Assembly (NCBI GenBank): GCA_946498245.1
Contig: CAMMNN010000007.1
Coordinates: 1-64,000 of the forward strand
DNA from: an uncultured Clostridium sp.
GTDB lineage: Bacteria; Bacillota; Clostridia; Lachnospirales; Lachnospiraceae
Length of the DNA stretch: 64,000 bases
Direction: 5' to 3'
A program made the position numbers and the translations under genes. The notes under the pieces were generated by a model, which was given only the letters and a program-made list of their open reading frames with translations, did no database searches and was not told the origin of the DNA. How positions within the stretch are numbered: position 1 is the first letter of the stretch; every line of letters begins with the position of its first letter. Below are positions 1 through 8,512 of the stretch, in pieces.

Positions 1-900
1 CCGAAATACCTCGGAAGCCCCGGGCACATTCACCAGACGGCCGGCCAGAAGGCCTCCTGTGCAGGATTCCGCCGTAGTAACAGTCAGTCCGTACTTTTCC
101 AGCAGGCGCACCACTGCTTCTTCCAGAGTCTCGTCTTCCTTGGTGGTGTACACGGCATCTCCAAAACGGTTTTTAATTTCCTTTACAACGGGCTTTAACA
201 GCTTTTTTGCCTGTTCCTCTTCTTTGGCCTTTGCCGTTATCCGCAGGTGAACCTCTCCCGTTTTTGCATAAGTGGCTATGGTGGGATTGGTCTGGCTGTC
301 AATGAGATCCAGCAGCTTGTCCTCCACCTGGCTCTCCCCGTATCCGCAGATCTTAATCATCTGGGAAAGGATAACCTCCGGCTGCAGCTTTTTCAGATAC
401 GGAACGACCTTTTTCTCAAAAAGAGGATAGAGCTCTCCGGGAGGTCCCGGAAGCAAAATCGCCCTTTTTCCGTTTTTCTCCATAATCAGTCCCGGCGCCA
501 TGCCGTTATCGTTGTCCAGCACCAGAGCGCCTTCCGGCACCAGGGCCTGCTTCCAGTTATTCTCCGGAATTTCTTTATAAATATTATTCTGGAAGTAGCT
601 TTCTATGAGAGCTCTGGTATGGGGATCTTCCACCAGGGAAAATCCCATGACTTCCGCACAGACCTCTTTCGTAATATCGTCTTCCGTGGGGCCAAGACCG
701 CCTGTGAGAATTACCACATCTGAGCGGTTTAAAGCTGTGCGGAATGCCTCCGCCAGTCTCACGGCATTGTCTCCCACAGTCACCTGATGGTACATGGTAA
801 GGCCTAAAACGGCGCATTTCTCAGCCAGATAACGGGTATTGGTGTTGACGATATTGCCTAAAAGCAGCTCCGTGCCAATGGAAATCAATTCTGCTATCAT
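1..900 (-). CDS. cinA: CinA-family protein, partial (C-terminus beyond window edge)
   Basis: The reading frame is open from the ATG at 900 to the window edge, giving 300 residues of a family usually just over 400 long. The N-terminus (MIAELISIGTELLLGN) is the start of the MoCF/molybdopterin-binding-like domain. Near the edge lies TAESCTGGLLAGRLV, the active-site region of the C-terminal nicotinamide-nucleotide amidase domain. By family knowledge, CinA proteins deamidate NMN in pyridine-nucleotide recycling and are often near recA in competence-linked loci; recA is not visible here. The start lies 3 bases past the pgsA stop, so it is the distal gene of the yicC-gmk-rpoZ-rimO-pgsA run. The truncation is the window boundary, not a mutation. 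Confidence 0.93.
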   Translation of the reverse strand, partial: MIAELISIGTELLLGNIVNTNTRYLAEKCAVLGLTMYHQVTVGDNAVRLAEAFRTALNRSDVVILTGGLGPTEDDITKEVCAEVMGFSLVEDPHTRALIESYFQNNIYKEIPENNWKQALVPEGALVLDNDNGMAPGLIMEKNGKRAILLPGPPGELYPLFEKKVVPYLKKLQPEVILSQMIKICGYGESQVEDKLLDLIDSQTNPTIATYAKTGEVHLRITAKAKEEEQAKKLLKPVVKEIKNRFGDAVYTTKEDETLEEAVVRLLEKYGLTVTTAESCTGGLLAGRLVNVPGASEVFR

Positions 901-903
901 AAT

Positions 904-1446
904 TTACATACTCCCTTCCGTCAGTACTTTATGATTTTTCCAGATATAGTCTACAAGGGAAACAATGGTTAATGCCAAGGCAATCCAGATGCAGGCCCAG
1001 GTTACCATTTCCAGGGCCGGAATATTAAAAATCATGAGAATGACGCCGATCATCTGGAAGGTGGTCTTAAATTTCCCCCAGTAGCTGGCGGCAATGACAA
1101 CGCCGTTGTCTGAGGCTACCAGGCGGAACCCGCTAATAATAAATTCCCGGCTGATAATGATAATGACGATCCAGGCCGGAAGCTGCCCCAGTTCAATGAG
1201 ACAGATTAAAGCAGAGCAGACTAAAAGCTTATCCGCCAAAGGATCCATGAATTTGCCGAAATTGGTCACCATATTGTACTTTCGGGCAATCTTTCCGTCC
1301 AGCATATCCGTCAGGCTGGCCGCAATAAAGATGGCCGCAGCGATAATGCGGAACATTTCATTCGTTCCATTCTCATACAGAAGGCAAAAAACAAAAAACG
1401 GAATTAAAATCACTCTTAAAACAGTCAGCTTATTGGGCAGATTCAT
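904..1446 (-). CDS. pgsA: CDP-diacylglycerol--glycerol-3-phosphate 3-phosphatidyltransferase
   Basis: This 180-residue membrane enzyme makes phosphatidylglycerol phosphate from CDP-diacylglycerol and glycerol 3-phosphate, the committed step to phosphatidylglycerol and cardiolipin. The CDP-alcohol phosphatidyltransferase signature is complete: D47, D50-G51, A54-R55, G64, D68 and D72. The rest is strongly hydrophobic, with several predicted membrane helices and an N-terminus (MNLPNKLTVLRV) typical of PgsA. The start overlaps the end of rimO by 17 bases, so the two are probably translationally coupled. Length is normal for the family. The only realistic alternative is another CDP-alcohol phosphatidyltransferase, but the N-terminal pattern and the neighbouring cinA favour PgsA. 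Confidence 0.95.
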   Translation of the reverse strand: MNLPNKLTVLRVILIPFFVFCLLYENGTNEMFRIIAAAIFIAASLTDMLDGKIARKYNMVTNFGKFMDPLADKLLVCSALICLIELGQLPAWIVIIIISREFIISGFRLVASDNGVVIAASYWGKFKTTFQMIGVILMIFNIPALEMVTWACIWIALALTIVSLVDYIWKNHKVLTEGSM

Positions 1447-2770
1447 CGCACATCTCTCCTATCAAATCGTATTCTGCGGCTCCTGTCACCTTAACCCGGA
1501 CAAAATCGCCGGTCATAAGGGCTTCGCCGGTGTTGACAAATATCAGTCCGTCTACATTGGGGGCGTCCATATAGGTACGGCCCACATAGGCCGGTTCGTC
1601 AGCAATTTTTCCTTCTATCATCACATCCAGGATCCGTCCTACCATATCTTCTGAATGGGCGAAGGCGATTTCCTGCTGCAGTTCCATCAGCTCGTCCCGG
1701 CGTTCCTCCTTTACCTCCTGGGGAATCTGATCCGGGAAGGCGGCGGCCGGAGTGTCTTCCTCCGCTGAATAAGGGAACACTCCCAGGCGGTCAAATTCCA
1801 TTTCTTCTACAAATTCCATTAAAATCTGGTGATCTTCCGGCGTTTCTCCGGGGAAGCCGGAGATCAGGGTGGTTCTGAGAGCAATATCGGGGATTTCCCG
1901 GCGCAGGGTTCCAATCATTTCTTTTAATTGCTTCCGGGTCGTCCTGCGGTTCATTCTCTTTAAAATCCCGTCACTGGCATGTTGAATGGGAATATCCAGA
2001 TAATGGCAGATTTTCTCTTCCTCACGGATGGTTTTAATCAGTTCCGGGGTTATTTCCTCCGGATAACAGTATTGGATCCGGATCCAATAAATCCCCGGAA
2101 TCTTTGCCAGTTCTTTTAAAAGTCTGGGAAGGCTCTTTTCTCCGTAAAGATCCAGCCCGTAAAGAGTTGTCTCCTGGGCTACCAGGATCAGCTCCTTTAC
2201 TCCCCCTTCCGCCAGCTCTCTGGCTTCCGCTGTCAGCTCCTCTATGGGAATGCTGCGGTAAGGCCCTCTCAGATCCGGAATAATACAATAGGTACACCGT
2301 TTGTCGCATCCCTCGGCAATTTTTAAAAAGGCGTAATGGCCTCCTGTAGATACCACCCTTTTTTTCTCTGCCCTGGGCGTGTAAGTAAGCTCCTTAAAAC
2401 AGGAAACAGGCTCTGGGGATTCTAAGACTTTTTGAAGCACCGCCCGGATTTCGTCATAGGAAGAAGTGCCTACAATGGCGTCTACCTCCGGTATTTCCTC
2501 CAAGATCTCCTGCCGGTACCTCTGGGCCAGACAGCCAGTTACCACCAGGGCCTTCAGCCTTCCTCTCTGCTTTAAGTCCGCCATTTCCAATATGGTGTTT
2601 ACGCTCTCTTCCTTAGCGTCGCCGATGAAGCAGCAGGTGTTAATTAAAATGGCGTCAGCCTCTTCCTCGTCGTCAGTAAATGTCCAGCCCTCGGCCTGCA
2701 AAAGTCCCATCATTTTTTCGCTGTCCACCAGGTTTTTATCACAGCCCAGGGAAATACATAATAGTTTCAT
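1430..2770 (-). CDS. rimO: Ribosomal protein S12 methylthiotransferase RimO
   Basis: This 446-residue radical SAM enzyme adds a methylthio group to an aspartate of ribosomal protein S12. The N-terminal methylthiotransferase domain has its three cluster cysteines at C10, C46 and C80. The radical SAM motif is C155-x3-C159-x2-C162 (EGCDKRCTYC), and a TRAM-like domain follows at the C-terminus. I chose the ATG at 2770 because GGAGGAATGCTGAGGAA lies just before it and the protein then begins MKLLCISLGC as the family does; an in-frame extension upstream is not family-like. MiaB is the close paralogue, but the start sequence and length fit RimO better. It sits between rpoZ and pgsA in the same operon. 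Confidence 0.94.
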   Translation of the reverse strand: MKLLCISLGCDKNLVDSEKMMGLLQAEGWTFTDDEEEADAILINTCCFIGDAKEESVNTILEMADLKQRGRLKALVVTGCLAQRYRQEILEEIPEVDAIVGTSSYDEIRAVLQKVLESPEPVSCFKELTYTPRAEKKRVVSTGGHYAFLKIAEGCDKRCTYCIIPDLRGPYRSIPIEELTAEARELAEGGVKELILVAQETTLYGLDLYGEKSLPRLLKELAKIPGIYWIRIQYCYPEEITPELIKTIREEEKICHYLDIPIQHASDGILKRMNRRTTRKQLKEMIGTLRREIPDIALRTTLISGFPGETPEDHQILMEFVEEMEFDRLGVFPYSAEEDTPAAAFPDQIPQEVKEERRDELMELQQEIAFAHSEDMVGRILDVMIEGKIADEPAYVGRTYMDAPNVDGLIFVNTGEALMTGDFVRVKVTGAAEYDLIGEMCDESAQ

Positions 2771-2850
2771 TTCCTCAGCATTCCTCCATTCGCCTTGTTG
2801 GATTCCGTAAAGAAAAGCCATCTCAAAGCAGGGAGATGGCTTCTGTCAGT

Positions 2851-3105
2851 CTATTGGTTGTCTTCCTCAGGAAGCTCATCTTCGCCGACAACCTTTACTT
2901 TTTTGTGATACAATTCGTCAATGGCCACAGACAGAGGCTTGCGGTTGACGCCGGGAACCAGGGGATCCGCGCCGTCAATTAACTGACGCGCTCTTTTAGC
3001 AGCGGCGATTACGATGGAATAACGGCTCTGTACTACAGGCTGTTCTCCCGGTTCTACCTCACTGTTTACAACATTAATTAAATCCGTATAGGATGGATGC
3101 AGCAT
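2851..3105 (-). CDS. rpoZ: RNA polymerase omega subunit
   Basis: This 84-residue protein matches omega, the small subunit that helps assemble and stabilise RNA polymerase around beta-prime. Recognisable elements are the N-terminal MLHPSYTDL, the conserved helix SRYSIVIAAAKRARQL (near residues 27-42), and the KPLSVAIDEL segment. The acidic tail (DELPEEDNQ) is common in clostridial omega. The ATG at 3105 follows GAAAGGAGAAATCAAT, a good ribosome binding site; upstream in-frame sequence belongs to gmk read in another frame. It is placed directly after gmk, the usual Firmicute arrangement. Confidence 0.93.
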   Translation of the reverse strand: MLHPSYTDLINVVNSEVEPGEQPVVQSRYSIVIAAAKRARQLIDGADPLVPGVNRKPLSVAIDELYHKKVKVVGEDELPEEDNQ

Positions 3106-3134
3106 ATTGATTTCTCCTTTCTCAATCTGTCTAA

Positions 3135-3761
3135 TTATTCTGCAATCTGCTTCAGTTCTTCCTGCATCTGCCGGATCAGTTCCCTGCAGCCGGAAACCCT
3201 GCTGCGCTGGGACTGGATCAATTGATGCATAGAAGCAGCGCATTCCTCCAGGTTATCGTTAATCAGCAGATAGTCGTAGGCTTCCATTTCTTCAGACTCC
3301 TTCACTGCCCGCTGCAAACGGTTATGAATGACTTCCGCCGTCTCTGTTCCCCGCCCTACAAGCCTCCGCTTTAACTCCTGGGCGCTGGGGGGCATAACAA
3401 ACAGAAGCAGAGCTTCCGGGAACTGCTCTTTAATTTTTAAAGCCCCCTGAATCTCAATTTCCAAAATGACGTCTTTTCCCGCCTCCAACTGGCTTTCTAC
3501 GTAAGCCCTGGGAGTTCCGTAATAGTTTTCTACATATTGGGCGTATTCTAAAAGCTGCCCCTTTTCAATCATTTCCTGAAAGCGTTCTTTCGTTACAAAG
3601 AAATACTCCCTGCCGTCCTCTTCTCCCGGCCTGGGATTCCGGGTCGTAGCGGAAACGGAAAGGGCATAGCCGCTGTACTTCTCTAAAAGCTCTTTTACCA
3701 AAGTACCCTTGCCGGATCCGGAAAAACCGGAAATTACTGATAATATTCCGCGCTGTTTCAT
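3135..3761 (-). CDS. gmk: Guanylate kinase
   Basis: The 208-residue product phosphorylates GMP to GDP with ATP, an essential purine-nucleotide step in the cytosol. The P-loop SGFSGSGKGTLV is at residues 11-22. The GMP-binding stretch SATTRNPRPGEEDG follows, then the lid region. I chose the ATG at 3761, which gives MKQRGILSVISG and has AAGGATAG upstream. An in-frame TTG at 3794 lies almost on its own purine stretch and would add a non-conserved leader. It lies between yicC and rpoZ, the standard cluster, although the small DUF370 gene often found here in Firmicutes is absent. Confidence 0.95.
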   Translation of the reverse strand: MKQRGILSVISGFSGSGKGTLVKELLEKYSGYALSVSATTRNPRPGEEDGREYFFVTKERFQEMIEKGQLLEYAQYVENYYGTPRAYVESQLEAGKDVILEIEIQGALKIKEQFPEALLLFVMPPSAQELKRRLVGRGTETAEVIHNRLQRAVKESEEMEAYDYLLINDNLEECAASMHQLIQSQRSRVSGCRELIRQMQEELKQIAE

Positions 3762-3799
3762 GGTTTCACTATCCTTGCCTGTTTTTATTTCCAAATCCT

Positions 3800-4678
3800 T
3801 TATTCGATATTCTGTATCTGCTCCCGAACCTTTTCGATTTCGGTCTTTAGTGCAATGGCTCTCTGAGACACTTCCAAATCATTGGCCTTTGACAGTATGG
3901 TATTGGCCTCCCGGTTCATTTCCTGAGCGATAAAGTCCAGTTTGCGGCCTACACCGCCTTCTGACAGCAGTTCCTTCCTGGTGTTTTGGATATGGCTGCG
4001 GAGGCGTACCGTTTCTTCGTCCACGCAGATCTTGTCAGCGAAGATCGCTACCTCTGCCGCAATGCGGCTGTCATCTACAGAAGCTCCCGATAAAAGCTCC
4101 CGGACTTTTTCTTCCAGTCTTTTGCGGTACTCTTCCAGAATCTGGGGAGAGCGCTCCTCAATCTCCGTTACCAGTCGTTCCATAAAATCTAATTTACCCA
4201 AAAGATCCGTTTTTAAATTTTCACCTTCCGCTGTGCGGGTCTGTACAAACCGGCCTGCCGCTTCCTCTATGGCTCCGGAAAGAATCTTCCAGATCTCTTC
4301 TTCATCCTCCGGTTCCTGCTCCATGGTAAGAACCTCCGGACACCGCGCCAAATCCATAACTGACACGTGATTGGGAATGGAGAACTGCTCCGCCATGGCG
4401 GCAAAAGCCTCCATATAACCGGCGGCCAGAGAAGAATTGTACTTTAACGCCACCCGTCCTTCCGTATAATCCTCATAACTGATAAAGACATCCACCTTGC
4501 CTCTCTGGATGTATTTTTTTAAGAGCGTGCGGACACCGGCTTCAAAATAATTGAACTTCTTTGGCATCTTAATGCTCAGATCCAGATAGCGGTGGTTTAC
4601 GGCCTTCATTTCCACGGAAATCTTATACGCATCCGTAACCGCTTCATATCTGCCGAAACCAGTCATGCTTTTTATCAT
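3800..4678 (-). CDS. yicC: YicC-family endoribonuclease
   Basis: At 292 residues it matches the YicC/YloC family, cytosolic proteins that in other bacteria act as endoribonucleases. The family N-terminus MIKSMTGFGRYE is intact, followed by the conserved VEMKAVNHRYLDLSIKMP block, and the C-terminal part contains GRKLDFIAQEMNREANT and ends with the typical KVREQIQNIE. The ATG at 4678 has GTGAGGCG upstream; in-frame codons further up would add an Arg/Lys-rich leader not seen in the family. It is the first gene of the minus-strand operon running to cinA, and faces rqcH across a gap of about 300 bases. Confidence 0.9.
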   Translation of the reverse strand: MIKSMTGFGRYEAVTDAYKISVEMKAVNHRYLDLSIKMPKKFNYFEAGVRTLLKKYIQRGKVDVFISYEDYTEGRVALKYNSSLAAGYMEAFAAMAEQFSIPNHVSVMDLARCPEVLTMEQEPEDEEEIWKILSGAIEEAAGRFVQTRTAEGENLKTDLLGKLDFMERLVTEIEERSPQILEEYRKRLEEKVRELLSGASVDDSRIAAEVAIFADKICVDEETVRLRSHIQNTRKELLSEGGVGRKLDFIAQEMNREANTILSKANDLEVSQRAIALKTEIEKVREQIQNIE

Positions 4679-4812
4679 TCTGTGCGCCTCACTTTCGCTG
4701 CGGCCTTTCCCGCATTTTTCTCGCCTTTTTCTCGCATAGTTATTTTCCATTATAAGGCAAACGCCAATGCAAGTCAATAAAACATTTTCACATTTCCTTC
4801 TAAGGAAGGTTG

Positions 4813-4821
4813 TGATATAAT
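4813..4821 (+). promoter_or_regulatory. Probable extended -10 promoter of rqcH
   Basis: TGATATAAT is a perfect TATAAT with the TGn extension. I see no good -35 hexamer at 16-18 bases, which is usual for extended -10 promoters. Transcription would start near 4827-4829, at the base of the first leader hairpin, giving a leader of about 150 nt. A second TATAAT at 4909-4914 lacks both a TG extension and a -35. Confidence 0.5.
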
Positions 4822-4825
4822 ATGA

Positions 4826-4907
4826 GCACTTGGTGAGGTCTTATCGAACCTAGTGCGAATACATACCTGGCCACTTAACGAGGTCTTTCACGAGTTTAGT
4901 GGCCAGG
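4826..4907 (+). ncRNA. Tandem covarying hairpins in the rqcH leader (unidentified structured element)
   Basis: Two hairpins of the same design lie 9 bases apart. Hairpin 1 (4826-4856) pairs GCACT with AGTGC and GGT with ACC, with a T-T mismatch between. Hairpin 2 (4866-4907) pairs CCTGGCCACT with AGTGGCCAGG and AAC with GTT, with the T-T mismatch at the same place. Both loops share GAGGTCTT and end in CGA. The three inner base pairs differ between the copies but remain complementary, which is compensatory change. The arrangement CACTT-nnn-GAGGTCTT-CGA-nnn-TAGTG is therefore an RNA-level or repeat motif rather than chance. I do not recognise it as a named family. A leader regulator of rqcH and a dispersed extragenic repeat are both possible. 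Confidence 0.55.
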
Positions 4908-4927
4908 GTATAATATCCGCGAGAGCA

Positions 4928-4954
4928 ACGAAGTTTTCCGAGTGCACTGCAGAC
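4928..4954 (+). repeat. Dispersed leader block B, copy 1
   Basis: ACGAAGTTTTCCGAGTG here is identical to 42608-42624. After it both loci continue CACTGC-R-GACA, the other locus having two extra G. Together with block A (4866-4885, identical to 42645-42664) this shows the leaders of rqcH and of the 42.7 kb gene share ancestry or function, with the two blocks in opposite order. Confidence 0.6.
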
Positions 4955-4979
4955 ATATAGATGGAAAGGACAAACATTC

Positions 4980-6725
4980 ATGGCATTTGATGGAATTGTT
5001 ATTGCAAATCTGGTTCACGATTTCCGGCAGGCTATTGAAGGCGGGCGCATTGTGAAAATCGCCCAGCCGGAAAAGGACGAGCTTCTTTTTCAAATAAAAA
5101 AGGACGGCGTTTCCTGCCGTCTTCTGGTATCCGCCAGCGCTACCCTGCCTCTGGCTTATTTAACGGACACCAATAAACCAAGCCCTATGACGGCCCCCAA
5201 TTTCTGTATGCTGCTGCGCAAGCACATCGGCAGCGCCCGTATTGTTTCCGTCACCCAGCCGGGACTGGAACGGATTATTGAAATCACTCTGGAGCATCTG
5301 GACGAAATGGGAGACGTCTGCCGCAAAAGGCTTATGGTTGAGTTAATGGGAAAGCATAGCAACATTATTTTCTGCAAGGACGATCTGACGATCTTAGACA
5401 GCATTAAGCACATTTCGTCTCAGGTCAGCTCTGTCCGGGAAGTGCTTCCGGGGAGAACGTATTTTATTCCCCATACTATCGAAAAGGCCGATCCTCTGAC
5501 GGTTTCTCCGGAAGAATTTGCCGCCCTGATCCCTGCCGCTCCCATGAATACCCAGAAGGCCCTTTACAGCCGTCTCACAGGCATCAGCCCCATTATCGCA
5601 GAAGAACTCTGCCATCTTTCCTCCATTGATCCCGATAAGGGAGCCGGGGATTTGACGGAATCCGAGCTGCTGCACCTTCACAGAACCCTGGTTCTTATGA
5701 TGGAGGACGTAAAGGAAGGCCGCTTCTGCCCCAATATCGTCTACCAGGGGGAAACGCCCATAGAATTTGCCTCCGTACCTCTGACCTGCTTTGAGGGCGG
5801 TTCTTACGAAAGGAAAGAATATCCTTCTGTCAGCCAGGTATTGAAAACTTACTACGCTTCCAGAGAGGCCCTTACCCGTATCCGCCAGAAATCTTCGGAT
5901 CTGCGCCGCATCGTCCAGACCGCCCTGGAGAGAAACTATAAAAAGCTGGATTTGCAGGAAAAGCAGTTAAAGGACACGGAAAAGCGGGAAAAGTACAGGA
6001 TTTACGGGGAGCTGCTCAACACCTACGGCTACGAGCTGACAGGCGGCGAAAAGGAACTAAAATGCCTGAACTATTATACCAACGAGGAAATCCGGATCCC
6101 TCTGGATCCCCAGCTTACGGCAAAGGACAATGCCAAAAAGCATTTTGACCGTTATAATAAATTAAAACGAACCTTTGAAGCCCTCAGCCAGCTTACCCTG
6201 GAAACCCGGCAGGAAATTGAACATCTGGAATCCATCAGCAACGCCCTGGACATTGCTCAGAACGAAAACGATTTAACCCAGATCAAAGAAGAATTAATGG
6301 AATACGGATACGTGAAAAAGCGCAGATCCGGTGATAAAAAGCCTAAAATCACCAGCCGCCCCTTCCACTACCTTTCTTCTGACGGCTTCCACATTTATGT
6401 AGGAAAAAATAACTATCAGAACGAAGAGCTGACCTTTAAGATTGCAGGGGGCGGCGACTGGTGGTTCCATGCAAAGGGGATTCCCGGCTCCCACGTCATT
6501 GTCAAATCAGAAGGCAAAGAACTGCCGGATCGGGTCTATGAAGAAGCCGGAGCCCTGGCTGCCTGGTACTCCAAAGGCCGGAACAACGAAAAAGTAGAAG
6601 TAGATTATATCCAAAGAAAAAATATCCGGAAAGTAGCCGGAGGGGCGCCGGGATTCGTAATTTACCATACCAATTATTCCCTGGTGGCGACTCCCTCCTG
6701 CCATCTTCCGGAAGTCGATTCATAA
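4980..6725 (+). CDS. rqcH: RqcH/NFACT-family protein (FbpA-type ribosome quality control)
   Basis: The 581-residue protein is an NFACT protein: an N-terminal NFACT-N domain starting MAFDGIVIANLVHDF, a central coiled-coil region (near residues 300-440) and a C-terminal NFACT-R domain with DWWFHAKGIPGSHVIVK near residues 494-510. In the family, RqcH binds obstructed 50S subunits carrying peptidyl-tRNA and adds C-terminal alanine tails that mark stalled chains for proteolysis. The older name FbpA reflects reported fibronectin binding. AAAGGA lies about 9 bases before the ATG. It is monocistronic, divergent from yicC, and preceded by the hairpin-rich leader noted separately. Confidence 0.93.
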   Translation: MAFDGIVIANLVHDFRQAIEGGRIVKIAQPEKDELLFQIKKDGVSCRLLVSASATLPLAYLTDTNKPSPMTAPNFCMLLRKHIGSARIVSVTQPGLERIIEITLEHLDEMGDVCRKRLMVELMGKHSNIIFCKDDLTILDSIKHISSQVSSVREVLPGRTYFIPHTIEKADPLTVSPEEFAALIPAAPMNTQKALYSRLTGISPIIAEELCHLSSIDPDKGAGDLTESELLHLHRTLVLMMEDVKEGRFCPNIVYQGETPIEFASVPLTCFEGGSYERKEYPSVSQVLKTYYASREALTRIRQKSSDLRRIVQTALERNYKKLDLQEKQLKDTEKREKYRIYGELLNTYGYELTGGEKELKCLNYYTNEEIRIPLDPQLTAKDNAKKHFDRYNKLKRTFEALSQLTLETRQEIEHLESISNALDIAQNENDLTQIKEELMEYGYVKKRRSGDKKPKITSRPFHYLSSDGFHIYVGKNNYQNEELTFKIAGGGDWWFHAKGIPGSHVIVKSEGKELPDRVYEEAGALAAWYSKGRNNEKVEVDYIQRKNIRKVAGGAPGFVIYHTNYSLVATPSCHLPEVDS

Positions 6726-6749
6726 TATATAGATTTTTCTGTTTTGCCC

Positions 6750-6780
6750 GGAGGCGGCCCGTTACCAAAGGCCGTCTCCG
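6750..6780. other. GC-rich hairpin between convergent genes
   Basis: CGGAGGCGGCC pairs with GGCCGTCTCCG (one G-T wobble) around a 9-10 base loop. It lies between the convergent 3' ends of rqcH and the GH2 gene and overlaps the last GH2 codons. Neither strand shows a clear U-tract after the stem, so it is a possible but non-canonical terminator. Confidence 0.45.
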
Positions 6781-8495
6781 CACATTTCCTGGATCCGTTT
6801 AATTTCCGCAGGATCAAATTTATATTGGTGATCCGCTGTCAGAAGGCCGTTGGCTTCCTGCTCTATATCAGTAAGCTGGGTGTAGCAATAGCCCCAAAGG
6901 AGCTTGGAATCCGCTATTGCCTCCATAATCCTCCGATATTCTTTTAAAAATCCCTCCTTTTTTACAGAGGTATATCCCCATTCCCCCTGAGAAGTGGAAA
7001 TCGTAATCCCTCCAAATTCTGTCAGAAGCACCGGCTGGCCTTCATAGCCAAATCCCGGGGCAAAAAGAGGTTTTTCTACGATCTCCTCCATCTCTTCTAA
7101 GGATTTCAGACAGCGGGCAAACCTCTCCTGCTGGCGCAGATCATCTTTGCTTCCGTGGCGGTAGGAATGGAAGGCGCAGATGTCCGAATCGGTGATTTCC
7201 CAGCCGTCGTTGGAAACCACCAGCCTGGTATCGTCCAGACTATGAGCCAGATGGTACAGGGCTTTGGAAAAGGCCCTCTGTCTCCTGTCCGTTCCGATTT
7301 CCGGCACTCCCCAGCTTTCATTAAGCATTCCCCAAACTACAATACAGGGGTGATTATAATCCCTCATAATCAGATCCGTCCATTCTTTGGCAAAGGCCGC
7401 CGCCCCGTTGGGGGTGTACATCCAGAAGCTGGCCATAGACTCCCATACTAAAAATCCCAGCCGGTCCGCCCAGTATAAAAACCGGGGATCCTCCGCTTTT
7501 TCGTGCTTGCGGCAGCCGTTAAATCCCATGGCTTTGGCCTTTTCAATATCCTCCCGGTACGCCTCGTCAGAAGGCGCTGTTATGAGGCTGTCTTTCCAAT
7601 ATCCCTGATCCAGAACCAGCTTTTGGTAATAGGGCCTGCGGTTTAAATAGATCTTGCCGTTTTTTACCTCGATTTTTCTCATTCCAAAGTAAGAATCCAC
7701 CTGATCCTTCTGTCCGTCCTGGCCTTCCGCCGTCATGAAAACCCGGTGAAGATTGGGCTTTTCCGGCGACCAGTAGGTTTCTTCAAATTGGAACGACCCC
7801 TTTAAGGCTTTCTTTTGGAAAACGTCCGCCGTAATGGTTCCCCGGTACTCCTTTGCCAGAAAGCTTCCCTGGAAGACCTCTTCTCCCTTATTGAAAATCT
7901 GAAATTCCACGCGGCAGGGAAGGCTGCTGGTTTTGGCCAGAAGGTAGTCAATCCCCACGGTTCCGGTATCAATATCCGGGGTAAAATGAACCTGTTCAAA
8001 GCGGGTTTCCTCTACAGGCTCCAGCCATACGCTCTGCCAAATTCCCGTGCTGGGGGTATACCAGATAAAGCGGGGTTCTTCTTCCCAAAACTGCTTTCCC
8101 CTGGCAATGGATTCATCTTTCAGCCAGTCTGTGGCTTCCACCCGGATACGCTCTTCCTTCCAATTTAACAAAGGCGTAATGTCCAGGGAAAAGGGAGTAT
8201 TTCCGCCGGTGTGCCCGCCTGCCATCTGTCCATTTATCCAGACACGGCACTGGTAATCCACAGCCCCAAAATTAATAAAAATCCGTTTTCCCTTCCAGGT
8301 TTCCGGTACAGAAAATGTTCTCTCATAAAGGACCTGATCCTGACGGATCCGCTCTCCTATGCCGCTCATGGCGCTTTGGCATACAAAGGGGACCTGGATT
8401 GTCCGTTTTGCTCCTCCTCCGTAGAAATCCCATTCTCCATTGAGGCTCATCCAATCTTCCCGGACAAAGTCGGGACGGGGGTATTCGTTTCTCAT
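6762..8495 (-). CDS. Glycoside hydrolase family 2 (beta-galactosidase/beta-glucuronidase-like)
   Basis: The 577-residue protein has the GH2 layout: a jelly-roll sugar-binding domain beginning PDFVREDWMSLNGEWDF, an immunoglobulin-like domain, and a TIM barrel. The acid/base is N392-E393 in VVWGMLNESWG, and the nucleophile is E493 in VLLTEFGG. The C-terminal WGYCYTQLTDIEQEANGL is typical of the short GH2 enzymes common in gut Firmicutes. There is no signal peptide, so it should act on sugar already imported by the ABC system upstream in the same operon. GGAGG precedes the ATG. The exact glycoside (galactoside, glucuronide, mannoside or other) cannot be told from sequence by eye. Confidence 0.88.
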   Translation of the reverse strand: MRNEYPRPDFVREDWMSLNGEWDFYGGGAKRTIQVPFVCQSAMSGIGERIRQDQVLYERTFSVPETWKGKRIFINFGAVDYQCRVWINGQMAGGHTGGNTPFSLDITPLLNWKEERIRVEATDWLKDESIARGKQFWEEEPRFIWYTPSTGIWQSVWLEPVEETRFEQVHFTPDIDTGTVGIDYLLAKTSSLPCRVEFQIFNKGEEVFQGSFLAKEYRGTITADVFQKKALKGSFQFEETYWSPEKPNLHRVFMTAEGQDGQKDQVDSYFGMRKIEVKNGKIYLNRRPYYQKLVLDQGYWKDSLITAPSDEAYREDIEKAKAMGFNGCRKHEKAEDPRFLYWADRLGFLVWESMASFWMYTPNGAAAFAKEWTDLIMRDYNHPCIVVWGMLNESWGVPEIGTDRRQRAFSKALYHLAHSLDDTRLVVSNDGWEITDSDICAFHSYRHGSKDDLRQQERFARCLKSLEEMEEIVEKPLFAPGFGYEGQPVLLTEFGGITISTSQGEWGYTSVKKEGFLKEYRRIMEAIADSKLLWGYCYTQLTDIEQEANGLLTADHQYKFDPAEIKRIQEMCGDGLW

Positions 8496-8512
8496 ACGCT
8501 TCCTCCAATTTA

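Larger units (their letters stand above)
4679..4979. other. Divergent intergenic region with structured rqcH leader
   Basis: This gap separates yicC (minus) from rqcH (plus). The yicC-proximal part is AT-rich and holds a 14-bp perfect palindrome, TTCCTTCTAAGGAA, at about 4794-4807. A plus-strand extended -10 element lies at 4813-4821. Beyond it are two tandem hairpins (4826-4856 and 4866-4907) and a block at 4928-4954 that recurs near 42.61 kb. I see no open reading frame with a ribosome binding site in it. Confidence 0.7.

Noticed and set aside
4909-4914. Second TATAAT in the rqcH leader as a promoter
   Set aside because: No TG extension and no -35 match at 16-18 bases; it lies between the hairpin and block B and may be chance.
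6750-6780. Canonical intrinsic terminator for rqcH or GH2
   Set aside because: The stem is strong but neither strand has a U-tract following it, so it is listed only as a hairpin.
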